Of a DNA stretch of 64,000 nt, positions 54,353 to 63,578 are shown piece after piece. The stretch is taken from NCBI GenBank assembly GCA_003149345.1, contig QFWI01000008.1, forward strand, positions 1 through 64,000, in the 5' to 3' direction. The stretch's first letter is position 1. Each line of letters begins with the position of its first letter. Source of the DNA: Vampirovibrio chlorellavorus (lineage in GTDB: Bacteria; Cyanobacteriota; Vampirovibrionia; Vampirovibrionales; Vampirovibrionaceae). A program made the position numbers and the translations under genes. Under the pieces are notes generated by a model. The model made no database searches and was not told where the DNA came from. It saw only the letters and a program-made list of their open reading frames with translations.

Positions 54353-54502
54353 CCCGGTGAGGCTGCCGGTACAATGCGTTTGCAAGACTGCGTGCAGCTC
54401 AAACAAACCGTGGAAGTGCTTCTGGCATCTCTGCCAAGCCTGTCCTTTTAACTCGCTGTACTCAAACTGTTACAAACGCCTTGTACCGGGAACCTCACCG
54501 GG
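54353..54502 (-). repeat. Palindromic dispersed repeat, copy 2 (inverted)
   Basis: Arms 54,353-54,385 and 54,470-54,502 pair at 29 of 33 positions. In opposite orientation to copies 1 and 3 it carries the same interior (AGTTTGAGTACAGCGAGTT, TTTGAGCTGCACGCAGT). The arm sequence itself differs from the other copies. Confidence 0.88.
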
Positions 54503-54519
54503 CTCTATAACCTCCTATA

Positions 54520-54561
54520 AAAAAGTACCCCCGCCAACCGAAGCTGACGGGGGCTTTTTTA
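54520..54561 (+). terminator. Intrinsic terminator
   Basis: A CCCCCG/CGGGGG stem is followed by CTTTTTT, after repeat copy 2. An A-run on the other side lets it also serve the minus-strand genes from 54,582. Confidence 0.8.
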
Positions 54562-54581
54562 TGGGGATTAGGCGCTGGCTA

Positions 54582-54707
54582 CTACTTGCAGCACTCAGCG
54601 CCTGAACCACAGCAGGGACCCGGGCAACAGCCGCTGTTGGCCAAGGCGGCTGCGCCACCGAATACGCTGGCCAGCACAATGAGGGTGGCGAATAATTTTT
54701 TCATCAT
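54582..54707 (-). CDS. Tiny exported Cys-rich peptide
   Basis: This 41-aa product has signal sequence MMKKLFATLIVLASVFGGAAALA and a mature tail NSGCCPGPCCGSGAECCK: six cysteines in three CC pairs. An AGGAG site lies 6 bases before the ATG. Paired cysteines suggest metal binding (copper, cadmium) or a disulphide-knotted peptide. It follows the gene at 54,822 on the same strand. It is too short for default gene finders. Confidence 0.7.
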   Translation of the reverse strand: MMKKLFATLIVLASVFGGAAALANSGCCPGPCCGSGAECCK

Positions 54708-54821
54708 GGATACTCCTGAATTGTAATATCTGACAGTTTTTAGGGTGGTCGTTGACAGTCTGGTGAAACTGAAAACGGGACACCGGGCTCATTTTCTCCA
54801 CCGGGAAAAGAGCCCCGCTGG

Positions 54822-55160
54822 TTAGTTCAGGAGTACACGCAATTCAAGGTATCGGTTGGACTGATCCGGGACAAAAGCCAGAGCCATTCGGGATTGGCCC
54901 AAACCGGGTTGCAGGCCGAGCAATGCCAAATAGTCAAAGGGTAAACTCGAAAGGGCCAAATCCGGTAGGGGGCCGTTAAAGCCTGTCTGATCCGGTTGGA
55001 CCTGAGTGGCGGGTTGCACCACACAACAGGCGGGCAACTCTTTTTGCACCGTGTGCCTGCCTGGCTGGCAGCAAGCGTGAGAAGGGCCGGTCAACAGGCA
55101 AAGGGAGGTCAGCCAGGCGGCTAACGCGACAACAATGACTAAAAACCGGTTTGATTTCAT
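54822..55160 (-). CDS. Exported Cys-containing protein
   Basis: This 112-aa protein starts at ATG 55,160: signal peptide FLVIVVALAAWLTSLCLLTGPSHA, then ACCQPGRHTVQKELPACC with two CC pairs, and a C-terminal beta-like region (LGQSRMALAFVPDQSNRYLELRVLL). It shares the CC-pair theme with the 41-aa peptide downstream; the two may act together in metal handling at the periplasm. No family is recognised. Confidence 0.6.
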   Translation of the reverse strand: MKSNRFLVIVVALAAWLTSLCLLTGPSHACCQPGRHTVQKELPACCVVQPATQVQPDQTGFNGPLPDLALSSLPFDYLALLGLQPGLGQSRMALAFVPDQSNRYLELRVLLN

Positions 55161-55252
55161 GCGCAATCTCAAGTTGCTAAATTCAGGTTAGCACTTTCCA
55201 TGATGACTTGCCACTGGCTGACAAGTTTCCTGGCCCGAATGGCTTGAAAGGC

Positions 55253-56188
55253 TTACTTCAGCGAGGGGCTCTTGATATCCACCAGGCTGCACCAGTGACT
55301 GTACTTGGGCACTTTGTTACGCACCACGTCAAAGTATAAATCCTGAAGGCGCTGGGTAATGGGGCCAATCTTGCCATCTCCCACCGGGCGATGCTCAATC
55401 ATGGTTACTGGGGCCACCTGGGCGGCGGTGCCGGTAAAGAAGATTTCCTCAGCCCGGTACAGTTCGGTGCGATCCACCACTCGTTCTTCCACCGTCAGGC
55501 CCAGTTCCTCCCGGGTCAGGGTCATAATGCTGTCGCGGGTGACCCCTTCCAGAATATTCTCGGTGGAAGGCGGGGTGACTAGCTTGCCTTTGCGTACCAG
55601 AAAGACGTTCATGGCGCTGCCTTCGGAGACGTGACCTTCATTGGTCAGGGAAATGACCTCATCAAAGCCCTTGCGCTTTGCGTCAGTAATCATGATGGCC
55701 GTATTCATGTAAGCCCCACTGGCTTTGGCCGCTGGCGGAATGGCGTTGTCATCCACCCGACGCCAGGCCGACACGCAAACATGCAAGCCGTCCCGGGTGT
55801 TGACATAGTCTCCCAATGGCTGAGTCCAGGCGCAGTAGTCGGTTTTGACCTTGTCCAGGAAGGGGCCAATGCTGGAACCTGACTTGTAGATGGTAAAGCG
55901 AATGTAAAAATCCTGTTCATGGGCGTTTTTGCGAGCCAATTCCTCGGTCATGGCCATCAGTTGTTCCAGGGAGGCCTCCGGGGTCATGTAGAAAATACGG
56001 CTGTTGGCCAGAATGCGCTCGTAATGCTCTTTCATACGAAAAATGGAGACTTGCCCGGTTTCTGGTAGCCAATACCCCCGAATGCCTTCAAAAATAGCCG
56101 TGCCATAGAGGAAGGAGTGGTTTTTAATGCCCAGATTGGCTTGTTCGGTGGGGATAAATTGACCTTCAAAAAAAGAAATATCGCTCAT
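55253..56188 (-). CDS. ilvE: Branched-chain amino acid aminotransferase
   Basis: It is a PLP fold-type IV transaminase for Leu/Ile/Val. 311 aa from ATG 56,188: SFLYGTAIFEGIRGYW, PPAAKASGAYMNT (PLP Lys region), EGSAMNVFLVRKG, GVTRDSIMTL and FFTGTAAQVAPVT. Reading further upstream to 56,254 adds 22 non-family residues. No attenuator or T-box is apparent upstream. A hairpin GGGAAAGCC/GGCTTTCCC lies around 56,287-56,325. Confidence 0.95.
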   Translation of the reverse strand: MSDISFFEGQFIPTEQANLGIKNHSFLYGTAIFEGIRGYWLPETGQVSIFRMKEHYERILANSRIFYMTPEASLEQLMAMTEELARKNAHEQDFYIRFTIYKSGSSIGPFLDKVKTDYCAWTQPLGDYVNTRDGLHVCVSAWRRVDDNAIPPAAKASGAYMNTAIMITDAKRKGFDEVISLTNEGHVSEGSAMNVFLVRKGKLVTPPSTENILEGVTRDSIMTLTREELGLTVEERVVDRTELYRAEEIFFTGTAAQVAPVTMIEHRPVGDGKIGPITQRLQDLYFDVVRNKVPKYSHWCSLVDIKSPSLK

Positions 56189-56359
56189 GTTTGCTGCTTT
56201 CCATACTTGCGGTTCGAATTTAGCGCACTGGGTATGAAGATACCACAAAGGCAACGGGGAATGAGGAAGCGCGACGCCAGCCCGGGGGAAAGCCGTTGAT
56301 TCGCCCCCGCATTGGCTTTCCCTGCCTGCGCAGGTTCCCTGATGCAGCGGTGCGGGCCA

Positions 56360-56770
56360 TTATGAAAGCAGGAGTTGTCCACCCTCCTGGGAATAGGCTT
56401 TCACCGAAATCAGGCAGATTTCATTCAAAAGACTGCGGTAGACCATTCGCCGCAGGTTGCTGGCGGCTTCCCGTGAACTCAGCGGGGCCTCTTTTAGATG
56501 GATTTCCAGCACAGTACCAGGCTCCAAGTCCAGCATGCCAAAGGAGCGTACTTCGATACCGTCCATGATTTCGCCGATGAATCGAGTGTTTAGCTTCAGC
56601 CGATCCCGTTCGGCCCAAGCTCCCAGCAAATTATCACTGAAGTCATCTTCGTAAATCAGCAAAATGGTTTCGTAGTATCGTGAGGCTTCCACCAGCCGCC
56701 GGGCTGAAGGGCCCAGGGTGTCCGAAACAATAATTTGTGGGCTGGTGCTCGCTTCCAGTAAGCGCTCCAT
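56360..56770 (-). CDS. Conserved hypothetical protein
   Basis: This 136-aa soluble alpha/beta protein has SPQIIVSDTLGPSARRLVEASRYYETILLIYEDDF near the N-terminus and a basic, helical REAASNLRRMVYRSLLNEIC C-terminus. It resembles small phosphate-carrier or HPr-like/STAS-type folds in pattern (VRSFGMLDLEPGTVLEIHLKE, a turn with GT-EIH, resembles the end region of HPr), but key residues are absent, so no call is made. Confidence 0.6.
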   Translation of the reverse strand: MERLLEASTSPQIIVSDTLGPSARRLVEASRYYETILLIYEDDFSDNLLGAWAERDRLKLNTRFIGEIMDGIEVRSFGMLDLEPGTVLEIHLKEAPLSSREAASNLRRMVYRSLLNEICLISVKAYSQEGGQLLLS

Positions 56771-57058
56771 AAAACTCTCTCGCTATTCGCTATAGGGTTG
56801 GACGGCGAAGGAACGGAACCCGGCTTGTTTTTGGTGTGTGGAGCAAAACAACCATTGCCCCTGCAAAATATGTCTAACGGAGGATGTCACAACGTTCCCC
56901 CCCCTGAAAAGCCATTTCCGCTCCGAATCAAATCAATAAGATGCTTATAGCAATAGAATGTTCCAGTCGATGAAGCCTTGTCTTTCTGTGGGTTGCTGTG
57001 CTGGCTTGTTGCCCGGCTATTGCATACTGGAAAAGCGCAAAAGACACCCTCGCTTGCC

Positions 57059-57811
57059 TTAGGCCGTGGGTTGGGTGGCCAGGTGTGTGGCCAGTTTTTG
57101 GTAAGCCGTCTCCAGATCCTCCAGACGTCCTTCTTCGGCCAATGCCTTGACCGAAGAGATTTCAGCCCACCGCAACACCTCTTCGTTGGATAGCTGGTGT
57201 TTCCGTTGCAAGGACAGAATCTGGTTGGCTTTACTTAGGGCCTGATTTCGCAGAGGGCTGTCTTGCTCCTCGGGGCCCTCGCTTTTGGTAGCCGCCGTTG
57301 CATGGCGCTCGGCGGCCGGTTGCCCTTTACCGGCAGCGGGCATTCCGGGCCTGTGCAGGTGGGCCCTGGCAAGCCCTTCAAGCGCATGGCTGTCCTCTCG
57401 CTCGGGGTCGTCTTCGGTGGCGATGCCAAAAAACTTGAGATAAAAGTACTTGTTGGCGCCTGTGGTGGCTTTATAAATGGCTTTATCAAAAGCGTCCTCG
57501 GCATAGCCGGTGAATTGGGAGTCAATCGTTTCACCGGTTTCGACATCCACCACCCGAAACAGCAAGGTGACTGAGGCCCAGTTTTTTCCATCGGCTTTGG
57601 TGCCGGTGGCCTGTGTCAAGGTGGTAGGTAGCACCATCAGGCCGTGGGCGTTGAGTGTTTGTTTGACCGTCAGGATATCGGCTTCCGTGGCGTAGTGGTA
57701 TTTGTGGAAGGCGTTAAACCCACGCTTGGGGACGGATTCAATGGCTTTTTGCACCGTCAGGATTTTGGCGTAAAGCCCATGCGGTTTGGGTTGGGTATTC
57801 TTGGCGCTCAT
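57059..57811 (-). CDS. ERF-family single-strand DNA annealing protein
   Basis: It is a RecT/Erf-type recombinase of phage origin. Of its 250 aa, residues ~15-140 contain AIESVPKRGFNAFHKYHYATEADIL, ASVTLLFRVVDVETGE and GANKYFYLKFFGIATEDDPERED, the ERF superfamily core. The C-terminal half is variable, with a helical tail for DNA contact. It lies in chromosomal surroundings without other phage genes, next to a 780-bp gene-free region. Confidence 0.85.
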   Translation of the reverse strand: MSAKNTQPKPHGLYAKILTVQKAIESVPKRGFNAFHKYHYATEADILTVKQTLNAHGLMVLPTTLTQATGTKADGKNWASVTLLFRVVDVETGETIDSQFTGYAEDAFDKAIYKATTGANKYFYLKFFGIATEDDPEREDSHALEGLARAHLHRPGMPAAGKGQPAAERHATAATKSEGPEEQDSPLRNQALSKANQILSLQRKHQLSNEEVLRWAEISSVKALAEEGRLEDLETAYQKLATHLATQPTA

Positions 57812-58590
57812 AATGGAGGATCCCCCGACTTTTGCCCGTTAAATCTTTATGCCACCGCAAACTAAAGGCTGTAAGCACAGCGGTTAGCCGATGTGGATGG
57901 GAAGGTCAATGTCGTGTGAGGGATTGAAAAGTTCCACTGAGCCGCTGGGCGATTCCCCGGTTCACTTGCGCTGGACAGGCGGCGTGTTTTCACATGAATT
58001 CAGCCATAAACTATTTCCAGCTTTGAACCCGGAGACAGTTTATGGCTGAATGATGGCCCAAGGGCTGACTTGAGCGGTTACAGGAAAAACAGGTAAATAA
58101 AGTCGGAAACAGCGCCACGAATCCGGCTGAATTCACGTTGAAAGCGAGAAACAGAGCGGGTTTTGGTAATTTGCCTGACTTGTTGGAGCAAGTTTGTCTG
58201 TGCCACTGTGCCATCCTGTCGTGTGTTTAAATACTCTAACTACCATCCATTTAAAAAGTTGCGTCATCAAAACCATTCAGCGTGCGCCATAATCGTTTTG
58301 ACTTTAACCAATCCCAATTTCCAGAGTGGCGAATTTCGAATTTGATCAGCGAGCAGTAATCAGGACGATCAAACAGTTTGTTAAACCATCTTTTACTGTA
58401 GTATGCTCAAACCGCTCAAACAATTGCCTTTCTGGTTCATTATATATAACCTATCGGCAAAAATAAACGGCCCTGAAGGGTTTGAGGTTAAAGAATTTGT
58501 AAAGATCCTCCTTTTGGTTGATACTTTCGGGCTATCTTTTGAGCGCCGGATCCTCTGAGGTCGGCGGTTGTTGCTAGTTACTGCTAAGCA
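57812..58590. other. 779-bp gene-free region with inverted repeat
   Basis: No convincing gene. A perfect 15-bp inverted repeat ATTCAGCCATAAACT at 57,998-58,012 with its inverse at 58,037-58,051 has a 24-base loop. A second partial copy, CCGGCTGAATTCACG, follows near 58,122. The right part is AT-rich and probably holds the promoter of the glycosyltransferase operon. Confidence 0.5.
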
Positions 58591-59835
58591 TTGGGAATAC
58601 GGATCTTGGCTTACCGGGTCTTGTTTATTTGTCACGATGGTGACCTCTACGGGTCTCAACGCAGCCTTTGCCTGATGGTGGCCAATCTTCCGCCGTCGGA
58701 ATACCAGTGTCTGGTCTCTTTGGCCAGAAGCGGCCCACTGGCTGAGTTGTTGAGGCAGTACCCCCATGTTCGGGTGCTCACTCACAAACGGCTGCAATGG
58801 GTCAAGCATGATCCCCGAAACCTGTGGCAACGGGTGGGGGACTGCCTGTCTCTGGCGGTGACTGTCATTCCCAGAACCTGGTGTCTAATCAATACCATCC
58901 GCCGGGAAAAAATAAACCTGGTACACACCAATGTAACGGTTTCTTTGGAAGGGGCGCTGGCGGCGGCGCTGACCCGGCTTCCCCACGTCTGGCATATCCG
59001 GGAACTGTTTATGGAAAAAAGCCCCAAATTCCACATGGTGCTGGGGCGTCGCCTGAGTCGGTGGATCATTGATCGCTTCTCCGATCAGGTCATTTGCATT
59101 TCCCAGGCCGTCCGGGAACAGTTCGGCCCGTATCTGGCCCAGGACCCGGACAAGTATCCGTTAATCTACAACGCCTTGCCTCTCAATGACCTTCCGCCGC
59201 TGTTACCGTGCAATGATCCCCAGCGGATTATCCTGAAGGCTCTGGCGCTGGCGTCCTTGTCCCTGCCGGAAGGCCCCTGCTTTCGGGTGGGCTACATTGG
59301 GCGATTGTCGGAGGGTAAGGGGTTTCATGAGCTGCTAGAGGCCTTTATTGTGTTGAAGGCCCGCAATACCTCGGTGGAACTGCTGGTGGCCGGTAGCTTT
59401 GTGGATGCCGCCTATCAGCAGCGAATCCAGAACCGGGTGGCCGAGTGTGGCTGGCAGGAGTCCATCCATTTTTTGGGACAGCAACAGGACTTAACCCCAT
59501 TGTATAAGGCCATTGATGTGCTGGTGGTGCCCTCTGTCAACGAGCCTTTTGGCCGGGTGGTCATTGAAGCCATGGCCCAGGGCGTTCCCTGTGTGGGCGC
59601 CAACGCCGGAGGGATCCCGGAAATCATTACCGACCAGGAAACGGGCTGGTTGTACCCGCCCGGCCAGCTGGAAGCACTGGCCGACTTGTTGGCGGACTTG
59701 GGCCAAAGCTTGTGGAAACTGGAAACAATTCGTCAAAACGCTAGACGGATGGTTTGTGAACGGTTTAACATTGAGACTCAAATCAGGATGTTGCGAGCAT
59801 GTTATCAGTCGGCGATGATGCGTCATCAGTTTTAA
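58591..59835 (+). CDS. Glycosyltransferase, GT4 family
   Basis: This 414-aa GT-B fold enzyme has N-terminal RVLFICHDGDLYGSQRSLCLM (acceptor side) and C-terminal GYIGRLSEGKGFHELLEAF. PSVNEPFGRVVIEAMAQGVPCVGANAGGIPEII follows, the GT4 E-x7-E nucleotide-sugar motif. Start is uncertain: TTG at 58,591 or 58,603. It overlaps the next glycosyltransferase by 37 bp, so the two are coupled. Confidence 0.9.
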   Translation: MGIRILAYRVLFICHDGDLYGSQRSLCLMVANLPPSEYQCLVSLARSGPLAELLRQYPHVRVLTHKRLQWVKHDPRNLWQRVGDCLSLAVTVIPRTWCLINTIRREKINLVHTNVTVSLEGALAAALTRLPHVWHIRELFMEKSPKFHMVLGRRLSRWIIDRFSDQVICISQAVREQFGPYLAQDPDKYPLIYNALPLNDLPPLLPCNDPQRIILKALALASLSLPEGPCFRVGYIGRLSEGKGFHELLEAFIVLKARNTSVELLVAGSFVDAAYQQRIQNRVAECGWQESIHFLGQQQDLTPLYKAIDVLVVPSVNEPFGRVVIEAMAQGVPCVGANAGGIPEIITDQETGWLYPPGQLEALADLLADLGQSLWKLETIRQNARRMVCERFNIETQIRMLRACYQSAMMRHQF

Positions 59836-61142
59836 GCGCTTCCGCCCGTCAAAAAATACGGGTGGGCATGGTGCTGGATCAGCCCTTTCCCCCAGACGCC
59901 CGGGTGGAGCGGGAAGCCATGGCCTTGGTGGCCGCTGGCTTTGAGGTGCATTTGTTGTGCGCCGTCCATCCCGATGAGGGAAATAATCCAGGTCGCCTGC
60001 GAGATGAAGCCTACCAGGGCTTTTACATCCACCGGGTTAACCCCAAGGAAGTGAGCATCGAGATTCCCCTGGTGAAGAAGCCCTCCCGCTTTTTGTACAA
60101 AGGGGCCCTGAAAAATTATTTTCACCACTTCAAGAATATCGATACCGCCTGGCACACCCTCATTCACCGCTTTTGCAAGAACTATAGCATCCAGATCCTG
60201 CACATCCACGATTTACGGCTGGTGGACACCGGACTCAGCGTGTCCGCCCGTTATGGTCTGCCCTTGGTGGCCGATTTGCATGAGAATTACCCGGCCCTGA
60301 TGCAGATGATGAAGGGGCGTCACAACGCCGAGCATGGCCTGAAGCAACGTGAGCGCTGGGAAGAGATTGAACTCAATTCCATCCAGCGGGCCACCCAGGT
60401 GATTACCGTGACTCAGGAAGCCAAAGAGCGCTTACTGGCCAAAGGCTTGCCGGAGTCCAAAGTGCTGGTGGTGGAAAACACGGTGGATACCGAGAAGTTT
60501 TTGGCCGCCCCGGTCAATCAGGACGTCATTCGTCACTTTAAACCCAATTTCGTGCTGACATACGTGGGGCATTTGAACGACACCCATCGGGGCATTCAGA
60601 CCGTCATTGAGGCCATGGGCCTGCTGAAAGATGAAATCCCCGAGTTGCGTTTTATTGGGGCCGGGGCCATGCGGGAGCCATACTATCAAAAGCTGGAACC
60701 CCTGATTCAGCAGTACGGGTTACAGGAACGGGTGCATTTTACCGGCTGGCTGGATGAAACCGACTTTGTGACCTACATCGAGGCCAGCGATATCTGCCTG
60801 TGCCCGCACCTGGTCAACGATCACACCAACGCCACTTTTCCCAACAAAGTCTATTTGTATCATTTATTCAAAAAGCCCATCATCGCAAGCAACGCCGTTC
60901 CTTTACAGCGTTATATAGAAAGTACCGGTGGCGGTCTGGTCTTTCAGTCGGGTGACGCCCAAATGCTGGCCGAGCTGATTCGCATGTTGTACAGTCGCCC
61001 GGATGTTCGCCGGGAAATGGCCTTACGTGGCTTCCAGGCGGTGATGGAACAGTACAACTGGCAACAAACGGCCCGACAGTTCACCGAGCTTTACCGGCAG
61101 CTGTCCACTGGTCTAAGAGTGGCCACCGCTGCCCGGGAATAG
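59799..61142 (+). CDS. Glycosyltransferase, GT4-like
   Basis: This 447-aa GT-B glycosyltransferase has VGMVLDQPFPPDARVEREAMAL, HIHDLRLVDTGLSVS, ADLHENYPALM, VTQEAKERLLAKG, VVENTVDTEKF, YVGHLNDTHRGIQTV and LVNDHTNATFPNKVYLYHLFKKPII. This resembles capsule/EPS glycosyltransferases that use UDP-ManNAcA or similar. It lies 61 bp before a UDP-sugar dehydrogenase; two short repeats of GAAAAATAACGCAT precede that gene. Confidence 0.88.
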   Translation: MLSVGDDASSVLSASARQKIRVGMVLDQPFPPDARVEREAMALVAAGFEVHLLCAVHPDEGNNPGRLRDEAYQGFYIHRVNPKEVSIEIPLVKKPSRFLYKGALKNYFHHFKNIDTAWHTLIHRFCKNYSIQILHIHDLRLVDTGLSVSARYGLPLVADLHENYPALMQMMKGRHNAEHGLKQRERWEEIELNSIQRATQVITVTQEAKERLLAKGLPESKVLVVENTVDTEKFLAAPVNQDVIRHFKPNFVLTYVGHLNDTHRGIQTVIEAMGLLKDEIPELRFIGAGAMREPYYQKLEPLIQQYGLQERVHFTGWLDETDFVTYIEASDICLCPHLVNDHTNATFPNKVYLYHLFKKPIIASNAVPLQRYIESTGGGLVFQSGDAQMLAELIRMLYSRPDVRREMALRGFQAVMEQYNWQQTARQFTELYRQLSTGLRVATAARE

Positions 61143-61203
61143 CGGTTTTCCCCAGCCCCTTGCCCTTTTGAGATCGAAAAATAACGCATTGGAAAAATAA
61201 CGC

Positions 61204-62493
61204 ATGATGAACCCATCCCTGGATCTCTCGACAAAGGCCGAACTGCCTGTGAACGCTCCCATTCGGGAAGACCTGGAAGCCCTGGCCTTGTCCTACCGGA
61301 ACATTTGCGTGGTGGGTCTGGGTTACGTCGGGTTGCCCACCGCCCTGTTGTTTGCCTTGCACGATTTTACGGTGCAGGGGGTGGATGTCAGCGAGCGGGT
61401 GCTGAGCAATATTCAGGCTGATCGCATCGGCTCGGTTTACCCGGAATTGGCGGACTGGTGGCAGGAAGTACAATCGGAAGGCCACTTCAAGGCTTCCAGT
61501 AAGCCAGAACCCGCCGATGTGTTCCTGATCACTGTGCCCACCCCGGTGCATCATGCCGATAAAACCTGTGATTTGTCCATGGTGCGGGCCGCCACTGAAT
61601 CCATTTTGCCGGTGTTGCGTCCGGGTAATCTGGTGATTCTGGAATCCACCGTGCCGCCAGGAACCACCCGCAACGTTTTAAAACCGCTGATCGAAGAGAA
61701 AACCGGCCTGCGGGTGGGGCAGGATATTTATCTGTGCTTCTCCCCGGAGCGGGTCTTGCCGGGCAACACCACCTACGAGTTGATCCACAATCACCGGGTC
61801 ATTGGGGGCACCACCCCGGAAGCGGCCTTGATTGGGCGGACTTTATTAGGGCAGGTTATGCAGGGCGAGTTGTTTGTCACAACTGATGTGACCGCCGAAT
61901 TCTGCAAGCTGGCCGAAAATACCTACCGGGATGTGAACATCGCCCTGGCCAATGAGCTGTCCATTCTGGCCGATGAATACGGCGTGGATATGACGGAAGC
62001 CCGTCAACTGATTAACATGCACCCTCGGGTGAACCTGTTGAAGCCGGGCATTGGGGTGGGCGGCCACTGTATTGCCGTGGATCCCTGGTTCTTTGTGGAG
62101 GCCTCGCCCATCAACACCCGATTGATCGCCACTTCCCGACTGGTCAACGATCGCATGCCCGACTACACCGTGCAGAAAATTCTTCAGGCGGTGGCCGATA
62201 TTGAGCGCCCTCGTGTGCTGCTGGTGGGCTTGTCCTACAAGCCGGATGTGGCGGATACCCGGGAAAGTCCGGCCATGCGGGTCGTGGAACTGCTACAAGC
62301 ACAGGCTCATGTGGATGTGGTCACCTATGATCCCTTATTAGAAGAGTATGCCGGGCTTACCTTGCACAGTGTGGCTCAGGATGCCGATTATATGGCTGTG
62401 CTAGTGGGGCATACGGCTGTGCTGGAAGCACTGGAGCTGCACGGCGAGCAGATTCGCCATGCCATGCGCACCCCTCGCATTCAGGTATTTTAA
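61204..62493 (+). CDS. UDP-N-acetyl-D-mannosamine/UDP-glucose-type dehydrogenase
   Basis: This 429-aa nucleotide-sugar dehydrogenase makes a UDP-uronic acid from a UDP-hexose or HexNAc by two NAD oxidations. Motifs: GLGYVGLPTALL, ITVPTPVH, ESTVPPGTTRNV, SPERVLPGNT, IGGTTPEA, AEFCKLAENTYRDVNIALANELSI, GVGGHCIAVDPWFF (catalytic Cys) and GLSYKPDVADTRESPA. The NxxxPGxGVGGHCIAVDPWF pattern favours WecC/WbpA over UDP-glucose dehydrogenase, though the exact sugar is not certain. Confidence 0.93.
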   Translation: MMNPSLDLSTKAELPVNAPIREDLEALALSYRNICVVGLGYVGLPTALLFALHDFTVQGVDVSERVLSNIQADRIGSVYPELADWWQEVQSEGHFKASSKPEPADVFLITVPTPVHHADKTCDLSMVRAATESILPVLRPGNLVILESTVPPGTTRNVLKPLIEEKTGLRVGQDIYLCFSPERVLPGNTTYELIHNHRVIGGTTPEAALIGRTLLGQVMQGELFVTTDVTAEFCKLAENTYRDVNIALANELSILADEYGVDMTEARQLINMHPRVNLLKPGIGVGGHCIAVDPWFFVEASPINTRLIATSRLVNDRMPDYTVQKILQAVADIERPRVLLVGLSYKPDVADTRESPAMRVVELLQAQAHVDVVTYDPLLEEYAGLTLHSVAQDADYMAVLVGHTAVLEALELHGEQIRHAMRTPRIQVF

Positions 62494-62514
62494 AATGCTT
62501 TCAGGTATCTTAAA

Positions 62515-62665
62515 AAGGTAAGGCTGCCCTCACAACACGTTTGTCACTGTTTGAGTACAGCGCGTTAAATATTGATGCTAAGGGGCAATTTGCCCAAATC
62601 AATTCCACGGCTTGGCTGAGCTGCACGCAGTTTTTACAAACGTGTTGTGAGGGCAGCCTTACCTT
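62515..62665 (+). repeat. Palindromic dispersed repeat, copy 3
   Basis: Perfect 30-bp arms (62,515-62,544 and 62,636-62,665) with the interior GTTTGAGTACAGCGCGTT and GAGCTGCACGCAGT. It lies 21 bp after the dehydrogenase stop and is followed at once by a terminator. Confidence 0.9.
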
Positions 62666-62666
62666 A

Positions 62667-62701
62667 AAAGATCCTCCCCCGGGCTGGTGGGGAGGATCTT
62701 T
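62667..62701. terminator. Bidirectional intrinsic terminator
   Basis: A 13-bp perfect stem AAAGATCCTCCCC/GGGGAGGATCTTT with a 9-base loop, T-run on both strands, between convergent genes. Confidence 0.9.
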
Positions 62702-62750
62702 AAGTAGCAATTGATACAAATACCAATTTATACAGGTGAAAGTACCGCCT

Positions 62751-63578
62751 TTAACTCAGCGGGGTAATACCCATCAGTTCTTTCAGGGCAGCCAACTTTT
62801 GGGCATTGGGGGCATCTTCTTCAGTCATGACTTTGGCGAAATCCACCACCGCTTTTGTGTGGAGGTTCGGCCCAAATCCTGCTTTTTCAAAAGCCTTGGC
62901 CAGTTTGGGGTTTCCCGCTTTGGCCGCCTGCGATGTCAGGTTCCAGCCTTTGTCGTTTTGGGCAGGCAAATCCAGGACATCGACGAGGCGACGCACCGTT
63001 TCCGGGTAGGCTGCGGCTTTTTCAAACAGGCGTTGCGGATTTTCAGAAAAAACACCACGCGCGGCTCTTTTCAAGCGCTCAAGCTCTCTAGATAGGTACT
63101 TTTGGTCTATTCTTTCAGTGTCTTGCCACAGCGTGTCGATATTATAGCTGTCATCTTTGTTTTGGTGTTTTTTCAAAGACTCTACTATTTCATTGGTAAA
63201 GGTATCGGTTCCGTGATGAGCATCATTTTCTGGATCTTCCAGTAAGACTTCTTTATAAAGTAGCGACACTTCCTGACGGTTTTTCGGTAACGCTACGCCT
63301 GATTCTATGGCTACGAAAGTATCGTTCAATGCTGTGGCAGCTTCGTCCAATAATGCTTGTCTTCTGTCAAAGTCAGCGCTGACAGCATTCTGATAATCAT
63401 CGAACAATGGCATCAAATATCCATCCAGAAGTCTTTCTTTTCTCTCACGGTCGACAATTTTATGATATTTGGTGATATTTTCCATGAGTTTCAGAGCGTC
63501 TTTTCTCTGCGCACTATCGGCAACTTTGGTGGAAAAATATCCCTGGGTGTTGTTTGAAGCAGAGCCAATGGTGGTCAT
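62751..63578 (-). CDS. Lineage-specific helical protein
   Basis: This 275-aa soluble, charged, helix-rich protein has a predicted coiled-coil interior and no signal peptide. The C-terminus has repeated alanine-rich segments (RLVDVLDLPAQND, NPKLAKAFEKAGFGPN). No family is recognised. A ~90-bp AT-rich promoter region precedes it. Confidence 0.65.
   Translation of the reverse strand: MTTIGSASNNTQGYFSTKVADSAQRKDALKLMENITKYHKIVDRERKERLLDGYLMPLFDDYQNAVSADFDRRQALLDEAATALNDTFVAIESGVALPKNRQEVSLLYKEVLLEDPENDAHHGTDTFTNEIVESLKKHQNKDDSYNIDTLWQDTERIDQKYLSRELERLKRAARGVFSENPQRLFEKAAAYPETVRRLVDVLDLPAQNDKGWNLTSQAAKAGNPKLAKAFEKAGFGPNLHTKAVVDFAKVMTEEDAPNAQKLAALKELMGITPLS

Noticed and set aside
58163..58345. 60-codon open frame in the 780-bp gap
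   Set aside because: No ribosome-binding site or protein-like pattern; overlaps AT-rich promoter-like DNA.
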